A stretch of 56,935 nucleotides of DNA from CALBZE01 sp036381255 (GCA_036381255.1 DASVDG010000001.1:1-56935); one strand, 5' to 3'; counted from the first letter of the stretch, positions 34,914 through 43,860 are shown. Made by a program: numbers and translations. Notes: generated from the letters alone by a model not told the origin.

Positions 34914-35059
34914 GGCGGGATCGTGCGGACTCGAGAGTGGGCACGGACGTCCCCGACCGCCGGCCCGGCACGAGCGGGGCCGCGGCGAGGGAGGGCGGGG
35001 GCGTCGGCGCGCTCCGTACGGGTGCCGGGCCGGGGACGGTCGGGTTTCGGGAGGCGAGG

Positions 35060-35500
35060 ATGCGGGTGGTATTGCAGCGGGTGTCGAGGGCGCGGGTGAC
35101 GGTGGAGGGGCGGACGACCGGGGAGATCGGGCGCGGGTACCTTCTCCTGGTCGGCTTCCGCGGCGATGATGACGAGGAGCGGCTGCGGTGGATGGCGGAC
35201 AAGGTCGTCGGTTTGCGACTGTTTCCGAATGAGGAGGGGAAGATGAACCGCTCGCTCGACGAGGTGGGCGGCGGGGTGCTGGTGGTCAGCCAGTTCACGC
35301 TGTACGGTGATGCGCGGAAAGGGCGGCGGCCGAGCTTCGTGGAGGCGGCGCGGCCGGAGGTCGCGGTCCCGCTGTACGAGCGGTTCGTCGACCTTCTGCG
35401 CGAGCGGGTGCCGGGCGGTGTGGGGACGGGAGAGTTCGGCGCGATGATGGACGTGGAGCTGGTGAACGACGGACCCGTGACCCTGGTTCTGGAGCGATGA
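35060..35500 (+). CDS. dtd: D-aminoacyl-tRNA deacylase
   Basis: 146 residues. It removes D-amino acids from mischarged tRNA. MRVVLQRVSRARVTV opens the protein; SQFTLYGDARKGRRPSF and GVGTGEFGAMMDVELVNDGP hold the active-site threonine and the conserved Gly-rich loop (usual NxGPVT is present as NDGPVT). GGGAGGCGAGG precedes the ATG. Its stop overlaps the maf start (ATGA). Confidence 0.96.
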   Translation: MRVVLQRVSRARVTVEGRTTGEIGRGYLLLVGFRGDDDEERLRWMADKVVGLRLFPNEEGKMNRSLDEVGGGVLVVSQFTLYGDARKGRRPSFVEAARPEVAVPLYERFVDLLRERVPGGVGTGEFGAMMDVELVNDGPVTLVLER

Positions 35501-36144
35501 GCACGGTCCAGCCGGAGAGGGAGGGGGGCGGCGTGACGACGGTGGAGGTCCCGCCGCTGGTGCTGGCCTCGCGGTCGCCGAGGCGGGTGCAGCTGCTGGA
35601 GATGCTGGGGCTGGACTTCGAGGTGCTCCCGGCCGGCGTGGACGAGACGGCGCACCCGGCGTCGGCGCCGGCCGAGATCGCGGAGTACCTGGCGCGGGAG
35701 AAGGCGCTGGCGGTGGCCTCGCTGCGGCCGGACGCGCTGGTGATCGGGTGCGACACGCTGGTCGTGATCGACGGCGAGACGCTGGGCAAGCCGAAGGACG
35801 AAGCGGACGCGGTGCGCATGCTGCTGCGGCTGGAAGGGCGGGAGCACCGCGTCGAGACCGGGATCGCGGTGGTCGCGCCGGGTGGGCGGCTGGAGAGCTC
35901 GGTCGAAGGGATCCGGGTGCGGTTCCGGCCGTTCGACCGGCAGATGGCGGAGGACTACGTCGCGACGGGCGAGCCGCTGGACAAGGCGGGCGCGTACGGG
36001 ATCCAGGGCTCCGGCGCGGCGCTGGTAGACTGGATCGAGGGCGACTTCTTCGCCGTGATGGGGCTGCCGATCGCGCGGATGATGTCGCTGTTCCGCGCGC
36101 TCGGCTGGCGGTACAACTTCAGAGGATTCGAACCCCTACCCTAG
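35497..36144 (+). CDS. maf: Maf-like nucleoside triphosphate pyrophosphatase
   Basis: 215 residues. Maf proteins hydrolyse non-canonical or excess dTTP/UTP. LASRSPRRVQLLEML, the catalytic GCDTLVVIDGETLGKPKD and GEPLDKAGAYGIQGSGA are all present. The first 20 residues are an extension before the usual start; the ATG at 35497 overlaps the dtd stop, which favours it. Seven bases separate it from mtnA. Confidence 0.95.
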   Translation: MSTVQPEREGGGVTTVEVPPLVLASRSPRRVQLLEMLGLDFEVLPAGVDETAHPASAPAEIAEYLAREKALAVASLRPDALVIGCDTLVVIDGETLGKPKDEADAVRMLLRLEGREHRVETGIAVVAPGGRLESSVEGIRVRFRPFDRQMAEDYVATGEPLDKAGAYGIQGSGAALVDWIEGDFFAVMGLPIARMMSLFRALGWRYNFRGFEPLP

Positions 36145-36151
36145 CGAGCCC

Positions 36152-37228
36152 ATGAGACATCCGGAAGCCGTTCGGTGGACCGAGGATGGCGCGGCGGTGG
36201 ACCTGCTCGACCAGACGCGGCTGCCGGAGGCGGAGGTCCGGCTGCGGCTCGAGTCGGCGGACGCGGTGGCGGAGGCGATCCGCGCGCTGCGGGTGCGGGG
36301 CGCGCCGGCGATCGGGATCGCGGCGGCGATGGGGCTGGCGGTCGAGTCGGCGCGCCACGTCGCGCTGCCGGCGGACGCGTTCCGCGCGCGGCTGGAGGAG
36401 ACGGTCGAGCGGCTGCGCGCGACGCGGCCGACGGCGGTCAACCTGTCGTGGGCGCTCGAGCGGATGCGGGTCCGCATCGACCGGTCGATCGGGCGCCCGC
36501 CGGAGGAGATCGTCTGGGGGCTGTACGAGGAGGCGAACGCGATTCTGGTCGAGGACCGCGGGATGTGCCGGCGGATCGGCGAGATCGGGCTCGAGGTCCT
36601 GCCGGAGGGCGAGGTTTCGGTGCTCACGCACTGCAATGCGGGCGCGCTCGCGACCGGTGGGATGGGGACCGCGCTGGCGCCGGTCTACGTGGCGCACGCG
36701 CTCGGCCGGGCCGTCCGGGTGTACGTCGGCGAGACGCGGCCGCTCCTCCAGGGGAGTCGCCTGACGGCGTGGGAGCTGGAGCGGGCCGGGATCCCGGTCA
36801 CGGTGGTGGCCGACACGGTCGTGGCGACGCTGATGCGGGAGCGGCGCGTGGACGTCGTGCTCACCGGCGCGGATCGGATCGCGGCGAACGGCGACGTGGC
36901 GAACAAGATCGGGACCTACGGGCTGGCGGTGCTGGCCCGGCACCACGGGATCCCGTTCTACGTGGCGGCGCCGCTCAGCACGCTCGATCCCGAGACGCCG
37001 ACGGGGCGCGAGATCCCGATCGAGGAGCGGGACGGCGACGAGGTGCGCCGCGGGTTCGGTCGGCTCACCGCGCCGGCGTCGGTGCCGGTGTACGCGCCGG
37101 CGTTCGACGTCACGCCGGCGGAGCTGGTGACCGGGATCGTAACGGATCGCGGCGTGCTGCGGGCGCCGTACGAGGTGGCGATCCGGAGGGCGCTGGGGCT
37201 GGTTGCCGCGCGGATCGGCGAGCGGTAG
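36152..37228 (+). CDS. mtnA: S-methyl-5-thioribose-1-phosphate isomerase
   Basis: 358 residues. It converts methylthioribose-1-phosphate to methylthioribulose-1-phosphate in methionine salvage. RVRGAPAIGIAAAMGLA, the catalytic cysteine in LTHCNAGALATGG near residue 160 and the aspartate in GADRIAANGDVANKIGTYG near 240 identify it. No other salvage gene (mtnB, mtnC, mtnP) lies in the window. Third gene of the dtd-maf unit. Confidence 0.96.
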   Translation: MRHPEAVRWTEDGAAVDLLDQTRLPEAEVRLRLESADAVAEAIRALRVRGAPAIGIAAAMGLAVESARHVALPADAFRARLEETVERLRATRPTAVNLSWALERMRVRIDRSIGRPPEEIVWGLYEEANAILVEDRGMCRRIGEIGLEVLPEGEVSVLTHCNAGALATGGMGTALAPVYVAHALGRAVRVYVGETRPLLQGSRLTAWELERAGIPVTVVADTVVATLMRERRVDVVLTGADRIAANGDVANKIGTYGLAVLARHHGIPFYVAAPLSTLDPETPTGREIPIEERDGDEVRRGFGRLTAPASVPVYAPAFDVTPAELVTGIVTDRGVLRAPYEVAIRRALGLVAARIGER

Positions 37229-37341
37229 GGCACGGGAGAGGGAGACGGAGCGTTCGAGTTCAGCCTCGAGGGGAAGTTCGAGTCTACGTGCAAGGGGGAG
37301 GTCGAGGGGGGCGGGCGACCGGGGGTGTACAGGAGGAATCG

Positions 37342-38835
37342 ATGCGGAGTGTGCTGGCGATCGATCAGGGGACGACGGGGACGACGTGCCTCGTGATCAA
37401 CGAGCGGGGCGACGTCGTCGGGCGGGCGTACTCGGAGTTCGGGCAGCATTTTCCGCGGGCGGGGTGGGTGGAGCACGACGCGGCGGAGATCTGGGAGGTC
37501 ACGCTGCGGACGGCGCGTCGGGCGGTGGCGACGGCGGAGCTGGAACCGAGCGCGATCGGGATCACGAACCAGCGGGAGACGGTCGTGGTGTGGGATCGCG
37601 CGACGGGCGAGCCGGTGCATCGGGCGATCGTGTGGCAGGACCGTCGCACGGCGGAGCGGTGCCGGGCGCTGAAGGCGGAGGGGCGGGAGGAGTGGATCCG
37701 GGCGCGCACGGGGCTGGTGCTCGACCCCTACTTCTCTGCGACGAAGCTGGAATGGCTGCTGCGCGAGGTGCCGGGGCTGCGCGAGCGGGCGGAGGCGGGC
37801 GAGCTGGCGGCGGGCACGATCGACAGCTGGCTGATCTGGAAGCTGACGGGCGGGCAGGTCCACGCGACGGACCCGACGAACGCGTCGCGGACGCTGCTCT
37901 ACAACATCGACCGGCTGGACTGGGACGACGAGCTGCTCGACCTCTTCGGCGTCCCGAGGGCGCTGCTGCCGGAGGTCCGTCCGTCGAGCGGCGACTTCGG
38001 CCGGACGGACGCGTCGCTGTTCGGGCGGCCGATCCCGGTCGCCGGCGTCGCGGGCGACCAGCAGGCGGCGCTGTTCGGCCAGGGGTGCTGGGCGCCGAGG
38101 CTGGCGAAGAACACGTACGGCACGGGCGCGTTCCTGCTGCTGAACACGGGATCACGGCGAATCGACTCGGCTCGGGGGCTGCTCACGACGGTCGCGTGCG
38201 ACGCGGCCGGCGGACCGGCATACGCGCTGGAGGGCTCGATCTTCATTGCCGGCGCGGCCGTGCAGTGGCTGCGTGACGCGCTCGGGATCATCGTGCAGGC
38301 GCCGGAGTCGGAAGCGCTGGCGCGGTCGCTCGAGTCGAACGACGGCGTGTATTTCGTGCCGGCGTTCGTCGGGCTCGGCGCGCCGCACTGGGACCCGGAC
38401 GCGCGCGGCACCATCGTCGGGCTGACGCGCGGGACCGGAAAGGCGCACCTGGCGCGGGCGGCGCTCGAGGCGATGGCGTACGCCACGCGCGACGTGCTCG
38501 AGGCGATGGAGGCCGACTCGGGCGTCGAGGCGGTCGAGCTGGCCGTGGACGGCGGCGCGGCGCTGAACGACTGGCTGATGCAGTTCCAGGCAGACGTGAT
38601 CGGACGGCCGGTGCGGCGCCCGGCGATGGTCGAGACGACGGCGCTCGGGGCGGCGGGGCTGGCCGGGCTCGCCACCGGAATCTGGCCGGACGCGGAGGCG
38701 TTCCGCGGTGCGCAGTCGGAACCGGCCCGCTTCGCGCCCGCGATGGAGGACGCGGCGCGCGCTTCGCTCGTCGCCGGCTGGCAGCGCGCGATCGCCGCGA
38801 CGCGGGCGTGGTCGGCACACACGGGAGGCGCGTAG
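37342..38835 (+). CDS. glpK: Glycerol kinase
   Basis: 497 residues. It phosphorylates glycerol to glycerol-3-phosphate. AIDQGTTGTTCLVIN is the FGGY N-terminal ATP motif; ITNQRETVVVWDRATG, WQDRRTAERC, ATDPTNASRTLLYNID and KNTYGTGAFLLLNTG are GlpK-specific. A perfect AGGAGG precedes the ATG at 37342. No glpF or glpD adjoins it. The regulatory region 37229-37341 has a repeated gttcgag but no clear promoter. Confidence 0.97.
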   Translation: MRSVLAIDQGTTGTTCLVINERGDVVGRAYSEFGQHFPRAGWVEHDAAEIWEVTLRTARRAVATAELEPSAIGITNQRETVVVWDRATGEPVHRAIVWQDRRTAERCRALKAEGREEWIRARTGLVLDPYFSATKLEWLLREVPGLRERAEAGELAAGTIDSWLIWKLTGGQVHATDPTNASRTLLYNIDRLDWDDELLDLFGVPRALLPEVRPSSGDFGRTDASLFGRPIPVAGVAGDQQAALFGQGCWAPRLAKNTYGTGAFLLLNTGSRRIDSARGLLTTVACDAAGGPAYALEGSIFIAGAAVQWLRDALGIIVQAPESEALARSLESNDGVYFVPAFVGLGAPHWDPDARGTIVGLTRGTGKAHLARAALEAMAYATRDVLEAMEADSGVEAVELAVDGGAALNDWLMQFQADVIGRPVRRPAMVETTALGAAGLAGLATGIWPDAEAFRGAQSEPARFAPAMEDAARASLVAGWQRAIAATRAWSAHTGGA

Positions 38836-38892
38836 GCGGCGCGTGGGCGGCGGGTAGGGGCGGTGCGGGCGGGGGTCGCGGGTCGGGCGGAG

Positions 38893-38948
38893 GAGAGCCG
38901 GGGTCGGAGAGCCGGGGTCGGAGAGCCAGGGGCGGAGAGCCGGGGCGG
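38893..38948 (+). repeat. 14-nt tandem array after glpK
   Basis: Four units of 14 bases: gagagccggggtcg twice, then gagagccaggggcg and gagagccggggcgg. Further degenerate copies of a ggcgtgccgggg motif follow to about 39000. It fills much of the 326-base gap between glpK and the YfiM-like gene, in which I find no coding sequence. Confidence 0.85.
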
Positions 38949-39161
38949 CGGGCCGGCGGGGCGAGCCGGGGGAGGCGTGCCGGGGGCGGCGTGCCGGGGC
39001 CGCGGCGCCGCGCGAGCGCACGGCCCGGGTCTTGAAGGGGCGTTGCCCGACACGGGCGGGGCGTACGGCGCCCATGCCCGCACCCGCGTGTCACCGCGAC
39101 CGGCCGGCGGGCCGCGCGGCTGGCACGGCCGAGCCGGAGCGACCGCCGCGAGACGTCGCCA

Positions 39162-39650
39162 ATGCACCCGTGGATCCCGATCCTCCTCGCCTTCCAACTC
39201 GGGGCCGTTCCGCGCACCGGCGCGTCCGCGCCCGAAGCGGCGCAGCTGCCGATGCCGTCGTCGCCATGGACGGTGTTGCCGTGGACGGTGTCGCCGCGCC
39301 CGCCCCGGATGGTGCCGATGCGCCCACCCGTGCCCGTTCCGACGCCTCCGCGACTCCCCTCCGCCGCCGGGGACACGACCGTGCCCTACGCGGACGAGTG
39401 GTTCGCGGAGGACAAGCTGCGCCACTTCTTCCTGTCGTTCGCGGTGACGAACCTGGGTTACGGCGCGGCGCGCACGGCAGGGCTGGACCACGGGCTGGCG
39501 GAGATCGTCGCGGTGGCGGGCGCCGCGGCGGCCGGGTTGTGGAAGGAGTTCCACGACCGGAGCATCGGGAAGCCGTTCAGCCGGAAGGACCTCGTCTGGG
39601 ACGGGCTGGGCATCCTGGCCGGGCTGGTCCTGGCGACCCAGACGCGCTGA
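39162..39650 (+). CDS. YfiM/DUF2279-like exported protein
   Basis: 162 residues. The N-terminal HPWIPILLAFQLGAV looks like a signal peptide; residues 25-68 are Pro-rich. The C-terminal half, ADEWFAEDKLRHFFLSFAVT and WKEFHDRSIGKPFSRKDL, followed by DGLGILAGLVL, matches the DUF2279/YfiM pattern (conserved Asp-Lys-x-x-His and Lys-Glu-x-x-Asp) of small membrane-associated proteins of unknown role. It is 15 bases upstream of the debranching enzyme gene. Confidence 0.75.
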   Translation: MHPWIPILLAFQLGAVPRTGASAPEAAQLPMPSSPWTVLPWTVSPRPPRMVPMRPPVPVPTPPRLPSAAGDTTVPYADEWFAEDKLRHFFLSFAVTNLGYGAARTAGLDHGLAEIVAVAGAAAAGLWKEFHDRSIGKPFSRKDLVWDGLGILAGLVLATQTR

Positions 39651-39665
39651 GCGGAGGGCGGCCGG

Positions 39666-41654
39666 GTGACGACGCTGCCATCCGCCATCGTCCTCGCCGG
39701 CGACCGGCTCCGTGACTTCGACGCGGGCTCGCGGCTGGAGTGGATCGAGACGGACGGTCGGGGCGGGTATGCGTCGTCGACGGCGGTCGGCTCGAACACG
39801 CGGCGCTACCACGGGCTGGTCGTGACGGCGCGTCGCCCGCCGACCGACCGCATCGTGCTGCTCTCGCGGCTCGAGGAGACGCTGGTCGCCGCCGGCGGCG
39901 AGCGGTATGCGCTGGCGGCGAACGTGTACCCCGGCGTCGTCCACCCCCGCGGGCACCGCTTCCTCGAGTCGTTCCGCCTGGATCCCTGGCCGGTCTGGCG
40001 CTACCGGCTGGGCGCGCTCACGCTGACGCGCACACTGTTCGTCACCCGGGAGCCGTGTGCGACGGTCCTCGCCTACCGGCTGGAGGGCGGCACGGCGCGG
40101 CTCGAGCTGCGGCCGCTCGTCGCCGGCCGGGACTTCCATGCGCTGGTCACGGCGAACGACGTCGCGGCGCGGCGTGCGGAGGCGGCGCCCGGGCGCGTCG
40201 TCTACCGGCCGTACCCGGGGATCCCGCCGCTCGTGCTGTCCTTCGACGACGGCGAGTGGCACGACGACGGCGACTGGTACTTCGGGACCGTGTACCCGCG
40301 CGAGACGGAGCGGGGCCTCGACGACCGCGAGGACCTGTACTGCCCCGGAGTCCTCGGCGTCGAGCTGCGCCCCGGGCGGCGCTGGACGCTGGCGTGCGGG
40401 ACGTCGCCGGTGCCGGTCGCGCGGGCGGATGCGTGGGAGGCCGCGGAACGGCGCCGCCGGGAGGCCGTGGCGGCACGCGGCCGGCACGCGGCCGGCGGCG
40501 ACGCGGCGTTCGCCGAGCTCGGCGCCCGCCTCGCGCTGGCCGGCGACGCGTTCATCGTCGAGCGGGACGGCGAGACCAGCATCCTGGCGGGGTACCCGTG
40601 GTTCGCCGACTGGGGGCGCGACGCGATGGTCTCGCTGCCCGGCCTCTGCCTGGCGACCGGGCGGACGGCGGAGGCGGCGGCCGTGCTGCGCGCCTTCGCC
40701 GCGCACCTGCGCGACGGCCTGATCCCGAACCGGTTCCCCGACTACGGCGGCGAGGTGCCGCTGGACCACTACAACGCGGCGGACGCCTCGCTCTGGTTCG
40801 TCGAGGCCGTCGGCGCGCTCGCGGACGCCGGCGGCGACGTGCGCGACCTGTGGCCGGCGGTGCGCGCGATCCTCGACGGCTACCGCGCGGGCACGCACTT
40901 CGGGATCGGGCTCCAGCCGGACGGCCTGGTGCGACACGGCGCCGAAGGCGTCCAGCTCACCTGGATGGACGCGAAGGTCGATGGCTGGGTCGTCACGCCG
41001 CGGGACGGCAGGGCGGTGGAGATCAACGCGCTCTGGTACAACGCGCTGCGTCGGGCGGCGGCGCTTGCGCGCGGGGTAGGCGACGATGCCGGGGCGTACG
41101 ACGCGCTGGCGCGCCGCGCCCGCGAAGCGTTCCCGGCGTTCTGGTACGAGGCGGGCGGCTACCTCTACGACCGGATCGCCGACGACGGCCGACCCGACCC
41201 GTCGCTGCGACCGAACCAGCTCTTCGCCGTCTCCTTGCCGCACTCGCCCTTGCCGGCCGGCCGGGCGGCGGACGTGGTGTCCGCGGTCGAGCGGGCGCTG
41301 CTCGTCCCGCTCGGGGTACGTACGCTCGCGCCCGCCGAGCCGGGGTACCGCGGGAGCTACGGCGGCAGTCGTCGCGAGCGCGACGCGGCGTACCACCAGG
41401 GCACCGCGTGGCCGTGGCTGCTCGGGCCGTTCGCCACGGCGTACCTGCGCGTGCACGGCCACGGCGCGGCGGCGCGCGCACGCGTGCGTTCGCTGCTCGC
41501 GCCGCTCGCCGAGCACCTGTGCGATTACGGGATCGGCCACGTGCCGGAGGTCGTGTCCGGCGATCCGCCGCACGTGCCCGGCGGGTGCTTCGCTCAGGCG
41601 TGGAGCGTGGCGGAGCCGCTCAGGGTGGTGGGGATGCTGGGGTCGTCGGGGTAA
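39666..41654 (+). CDS. Glycogen debranching enzyme (amylo-alpha-1,6-glucosidase family)
   Basis: 662 residues from GTG 39666, with GGAGG eight bases before it. The N-terminal beta domain has RLEWIETDGRGGYASSTAVG and NTRRYHGLVVTA (GDE_N_bis type). The catalytic (alpha/alpha)6 barrel starts near 290 with ILAGYPWFADWGRDAMVSLP and has NRFPDYGGEVPLDHYNAADA, LTWMDAKVDGWVVTPR and AYHQGTAWPWLLGPFATAYL. This architecture is that of archaeal/bacterial amylo-1,6-glucosidases that trim glycogen branches. No other glycogen gene lies beside it. Confidence 0.95.
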   Translation: MTTLPSAIVLAGDRLRDFDAGSRLEWIETDGRGGYASSTAVGSNTRRYHGLVVTARRPPTDRIVLLSRLEETLVAAGGERYALAANVYPGVVHPRGHRFLESFRLDPWPVWRYRLGALTLTRTLFVTREPCATVLAYRLEGGTARLELRPLVAGRDFHALVTANDVAARRAEAAPGRVVYRPYPGIPPLVLSFDDGEWHDDGDWYFGTVYPRETERGLDDREDLYCPGVLGVELRPGRRWTLACGTSPVPVARADAWEAAERRRREAVAARGRHAAGGDAAFAELGARLALAGDAFIVERDGETSILAGYPWFADWGRDAMVSLPGLCLATGRTAEAAAVLRAFAAHLRDGLIPNRFPDYGGEVPLDHYNAADASLWFVEAVGALADAGGDVRDLWPAVRAILDGYRAGTHFGIGLQPDGLVRHGAEGVQLTWMDAKVDGWVVTPRDGRAVEINALWYNALRRAAALARGVGDDAGAYDALARRAREAFPAFWYEAGGYLYDRIADDGRPDPSLRPNQLFAVSLPHSPLPAGRAADVVSAVERALLVPLGVRTLAPAEPGYRGSYGGSRRERDAAYHQGTAWPWLLGPFATAYLRVHGHGAAARARVRSLLAPLAEHLCDYGIGHVPEVVSGDPPHVPGGCFAQAWSVAEPLRVVGMLGSSG

Positions 41655-41836
41655 TGCGGGAAGATGGGGGATCGGGTGTCGGCGAGGGCGGCGGCGGCAA
41701 CGGCAGCAAGCGCGGGGCAAGGCAGCCGGCGTCGTACGCCTGCGGCGTCGTCGACGTGCGGGAAAGGGCGCGGCGGGGCGGAGGCAACCGGCGGTGGCCG
41801 AGGCGGCCGGCGGTGGCGGAGTCGAGGGCTTGGAAG

Positions 41837-41842
41837 TAGGTT
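41837..41842 (+). promoter_or_regulatory. -10 box 7 nt before the zinc-ribbon gene
   Basis: TAGGTT at 41837-41842 lies seven bases before the ATG at 41850; no convincing -35 box and no Shine-Dalgarno sequence are present. The arrangement matches the yajQ and purD starts and suggests a leaderless transcript. Confidence 0.35.
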
Positions 41843-41849
41843 TGACGAC

Positions 41850-42116
41850 ATGGATACGCTCATTCTCGTTCTGATCGCCGTTCTCGGCGCGGGCGCGGTG
41901 CTCGCGCCGCTGTTCTCGGCGGGGCGCGGGGCGCGGCGGCCGGCGGGCATCGTGCCAGCGCTCGACGACGAAGCCATCGACCGTGAGGTGGCGCGGTACC
42001 GCGAAGCGGTGCGCGCGGACACGGTCTGCGGGCGGTGCCGCTACGCGAACCCGGCGGGGAGCCGGTTCTGCGCGGATTGCGGCACGCCGCTGCCGGCGGC
42101 GTCGGGGGGCGCATGA
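41850..42116 (+). CDS. Small zinc-ribbon protein with N-terminal membrane segment
   Basis: 88 residues. The first 20 residues are a hydrophobic helix (LILVLIAVLGAGAVLAPLF); the C-terminal CGRCRYANPAGSRFCADCG is a two-CxxC zinc ribbon of the zinc-ribbon_2 type. It could tether the ribbon to the inner membrane, with a helix (DDEAIDREVARYREAV) between. Function unknown. The stop overlaps the start of the threonine aldolase gene (ATGA). Confidence 0.85.
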   Translation: MDTLILVLIAVLGAGAVLAPLFSAGRGARRPAGIVPALDDEAIDREVARYREAVRADTVCGRCRYANPAGSRFCADCGTPLPAASGGA

Positions 42117-43186
42117 CGAGGGATCGCGACGTCGTCGACCTGCGCAGCGACACGGTCACGCGGCCGACACCCGGGATGCGCGAGGCGATCGCGCGGGCCG
42201 ACGTCGGCGACGACGTGCTGGGCGACGATCCGACCGTGCGCGCCCTCGAGGACCGGGTGGCGGAGCTGCTCGGCAAGGAGGCGGCGCTCTTCTTCCCGAG
42301 CGGGACCATGGCCAACCAGACGGCGGTCGCCGTGCTCACGACGCCGGGGAGCGAGGTGGTCATTGAGGCGACCGGTCACGTCCTGGACTGGGAGGGCGGC
42401 GCGCCGGCGCAATGGGCGGGCGTGCTGCTGCGGCCCGTGCCGACGCCGGACGGGCTGCTCACGCCGGAGCAGGTTGAAGCGGCGATCCGCCCCGACGGCC
42501 GCATGGCGATCCGCACCTCGCTGGTCTGCCTGGAGAACACGCACAACGCGGCGGGCGGCCGGGTGATGCCGCTGGCGACGCTCCGCGCGATCCGCGATGT
42601 CGCCGGGCGGCGCGGGATCCCGATCCACCTGGACGGCGCACGGCTCTGGAACGCGAGCGCCGCGTCCGGCGTGCCCGAAGCGGCGTTCGCGGCCGAAGCG
42701 GACACGGTGATGGTCACGATGTCGAAGGGGCTCGGCTGTCCGATCGGCTCGCTCCTGGCCGGATCGGCCGACCTGATCGAGGAGGCGTGGCACGTCCGGC
42801 GGCGCCACGGCGGCGGGATGCGGCAGGTCGGGATCCTGGCCGCGGCCGGGCTCTACGCCCTCGACCACCACCGCGGCCGCCTCGCCGAGGACCACGCCCG
42901 CGCCCGCCGCCTGGCCGACCGACTCGACGGCGTCCCGGGAATCCGCGTCGTGCCGCCGGAAACGAACATCGTCATGATCGACATCGAGCGCGACGACCTC
43001 GACGCGCCGGCCGTGGTCGAGCGCGTCCGGCCTCACGGCGTGCTGCTCACCCCGTTCACGACCCGACGGGTCCGCGCGGTCACCCACCTGGACATCGACG
43101 ACGCGGGGGTCGATCGGGCGGCCGAGGCGGTTGCCGGCGTTCTGGGGGTGGAGGGGGCGGTGGGGCGTAGGGGCGTAGGGACGTAG
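42113..43186 (+). CDS. ltaE: Low-specificity L-threonine aldolase
   Basis: 357 residues. It splits threonine to glycine and acetaldehyde with PLP. VVDLRSDTVTRPTPGMREAI, SGTMANQTAVAVLT, HLDGARLWNASAASG and the PLP lysine in TVMVTMSKGLGCPIGSLLAG are conserved. The last residues GRRGVGT and the stop codon are supplied by a tandem repeat array (43161 onward), so the C-terminus has been altered by repeat growth. It overlaps the zinc-ribbon gene by four bases. Confidence 0.95.
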   Translation: MTRDRDVVDLRSDTVTRPTPGMREAIARADVGDDVLGDDPTVRALEDRVAELLGKEAALFFPSGTMANQTAVAVLTTPGSEVVIEATGHVLDWEGGAPAQWAGVLLRPVPTPDGLLTPEQVEAAIRPDGRMAIRTSLVCLENTHNAAGGRVMPLATLRAIRDVAGRRGIPIHLDGARLWNASAASGVPEAAFAAEADTVMVTMSKGLGCPIGSLLAGSADLIEEAWHVRRRHGGGMRQVGILAAAGLYALDHHRGRLAEDHARARRLADRLDGVPGIRVVPPETNIVMIDIERDDLDAPAVVERVRPHGVLLTPFTTRRVRAVTHLDIDDAGVDRAAEAVAGVLGVEGAVGRRGVGT

Positions 43187-43212
43187 GGGACGTAGGGGAC
43201 GTAGGGGACGTA
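43161..43212 (+). repeat. 8/9-nt GGGGACGTA tandem array
   Basis: Units in order: tggggcgta, ggggcgta, gggacgta, then ggggacgta three times, with a degenerate ggggcgcgg after. The first three units are translated as the tail of the threonine aldolase; the rest is intergenic. Confidence 0.9.
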
Positions 43213-43740
43213 GGGGCGCGGCCGACCGAAGAGTTGGTGGGCGATCCGGTGTGCCAGAGCCACCCAAATCCGCACGCGCCCTCGCGTTCGCTTTTCCGTG
43301 CGGCTTCGTGCGCGCACGTCACACCCACGCGCACACCGCCGCCTGCGATGCCCATGCCGGGCGTTTTCTTGGCAACGGTTGGATCCGTCTGGACTGCGGA
43401 CCGGGTGGGGCGTCCTGTCGGGCGGGCGACGGCATTCTCCCCCGTCCGGACAGCCGGGAAAGGGCACGTGCAGCGGAAGGGGCACGGGCAGGTTGCGCGG
43501 GGACGGGCACCGCGGCTGCGCCGCCGGGCACGGGCACGTTCCCGGGAAAGGGGAGGGTGAGGGCCGGCGCGCGCAGGCTCCCGCACCCCCGCCCATTCCC
43601 ATACCCGTAGCCGTGTCCGCGCCCGTTCCCGCTCCCAGCCCCCCGCCTCTGCCCTCGCCCCTACACGTACACGCGCCCCTCGTCGCACCCGCGCCCCACA
43701 TCATTTCCGCGTCCGACGTGTACATCCAATCGACCCCGCA
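43213..43740. other. Non-coding stretch rich in degenerate GGGCAC / CCCGTT hexamers
   Basis: No credible gene. From about 43450 to 43555 the + strand carries repeated gggcacg-like units, and from about 43585 to 43690 pyrimidine-rich units such as cccatt, cccata, cccgta, cccgtt, cccgct. The two halves are partly complementary, so a loose inverted structure is possible. Open frames through it have low-complexity, repeat-like translations. Confidence 0.6.
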
Positions 43741-43754
43741 ACCGCACCTCTTCC

Positions 43755-43790
43755 TTGCGTTAATGTCCATAACGGATATATTCGGGTCGG
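43755..43790 (+). promoter_or_regulatory. padR promoter with AT-rich operator-like palindrome
   Basis: TTGCGT at 43755-43760 and TATATT at 43777-43782 (16-base spacer) form a promoter in an unusually AT-rich patch. Overlapping it, TGTCC at 43764-43768 and GGATA at 43774-43778 make an imperfect palindrome around ATAAC, a plausible binding site for the PadR repressor encoded downstream. About 135 bases of leader follow. Confidence 0.5.
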
Positions 43791-43860
43791 ATACTTCGCA
43801 TCGACCGACGTGGACGATGCCGCCGGTACGTGCTGACGCGAACGACGAGCACGACGCCGC

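Noticed and set aside
34550..35059. An N-terminal extension of Dtd by 170 codons
   Set aside because: It would translate the repeat array and a terminator; the family start at 35060 has a strong ribosome-binding site.
36118..36150. A tRNA T-loop-like sequence (ggattcgaacc) on one strand
   Set aside because: It is the end of maf. No matching acceptor stem, anticodon arm or D-arm can be formed around it.
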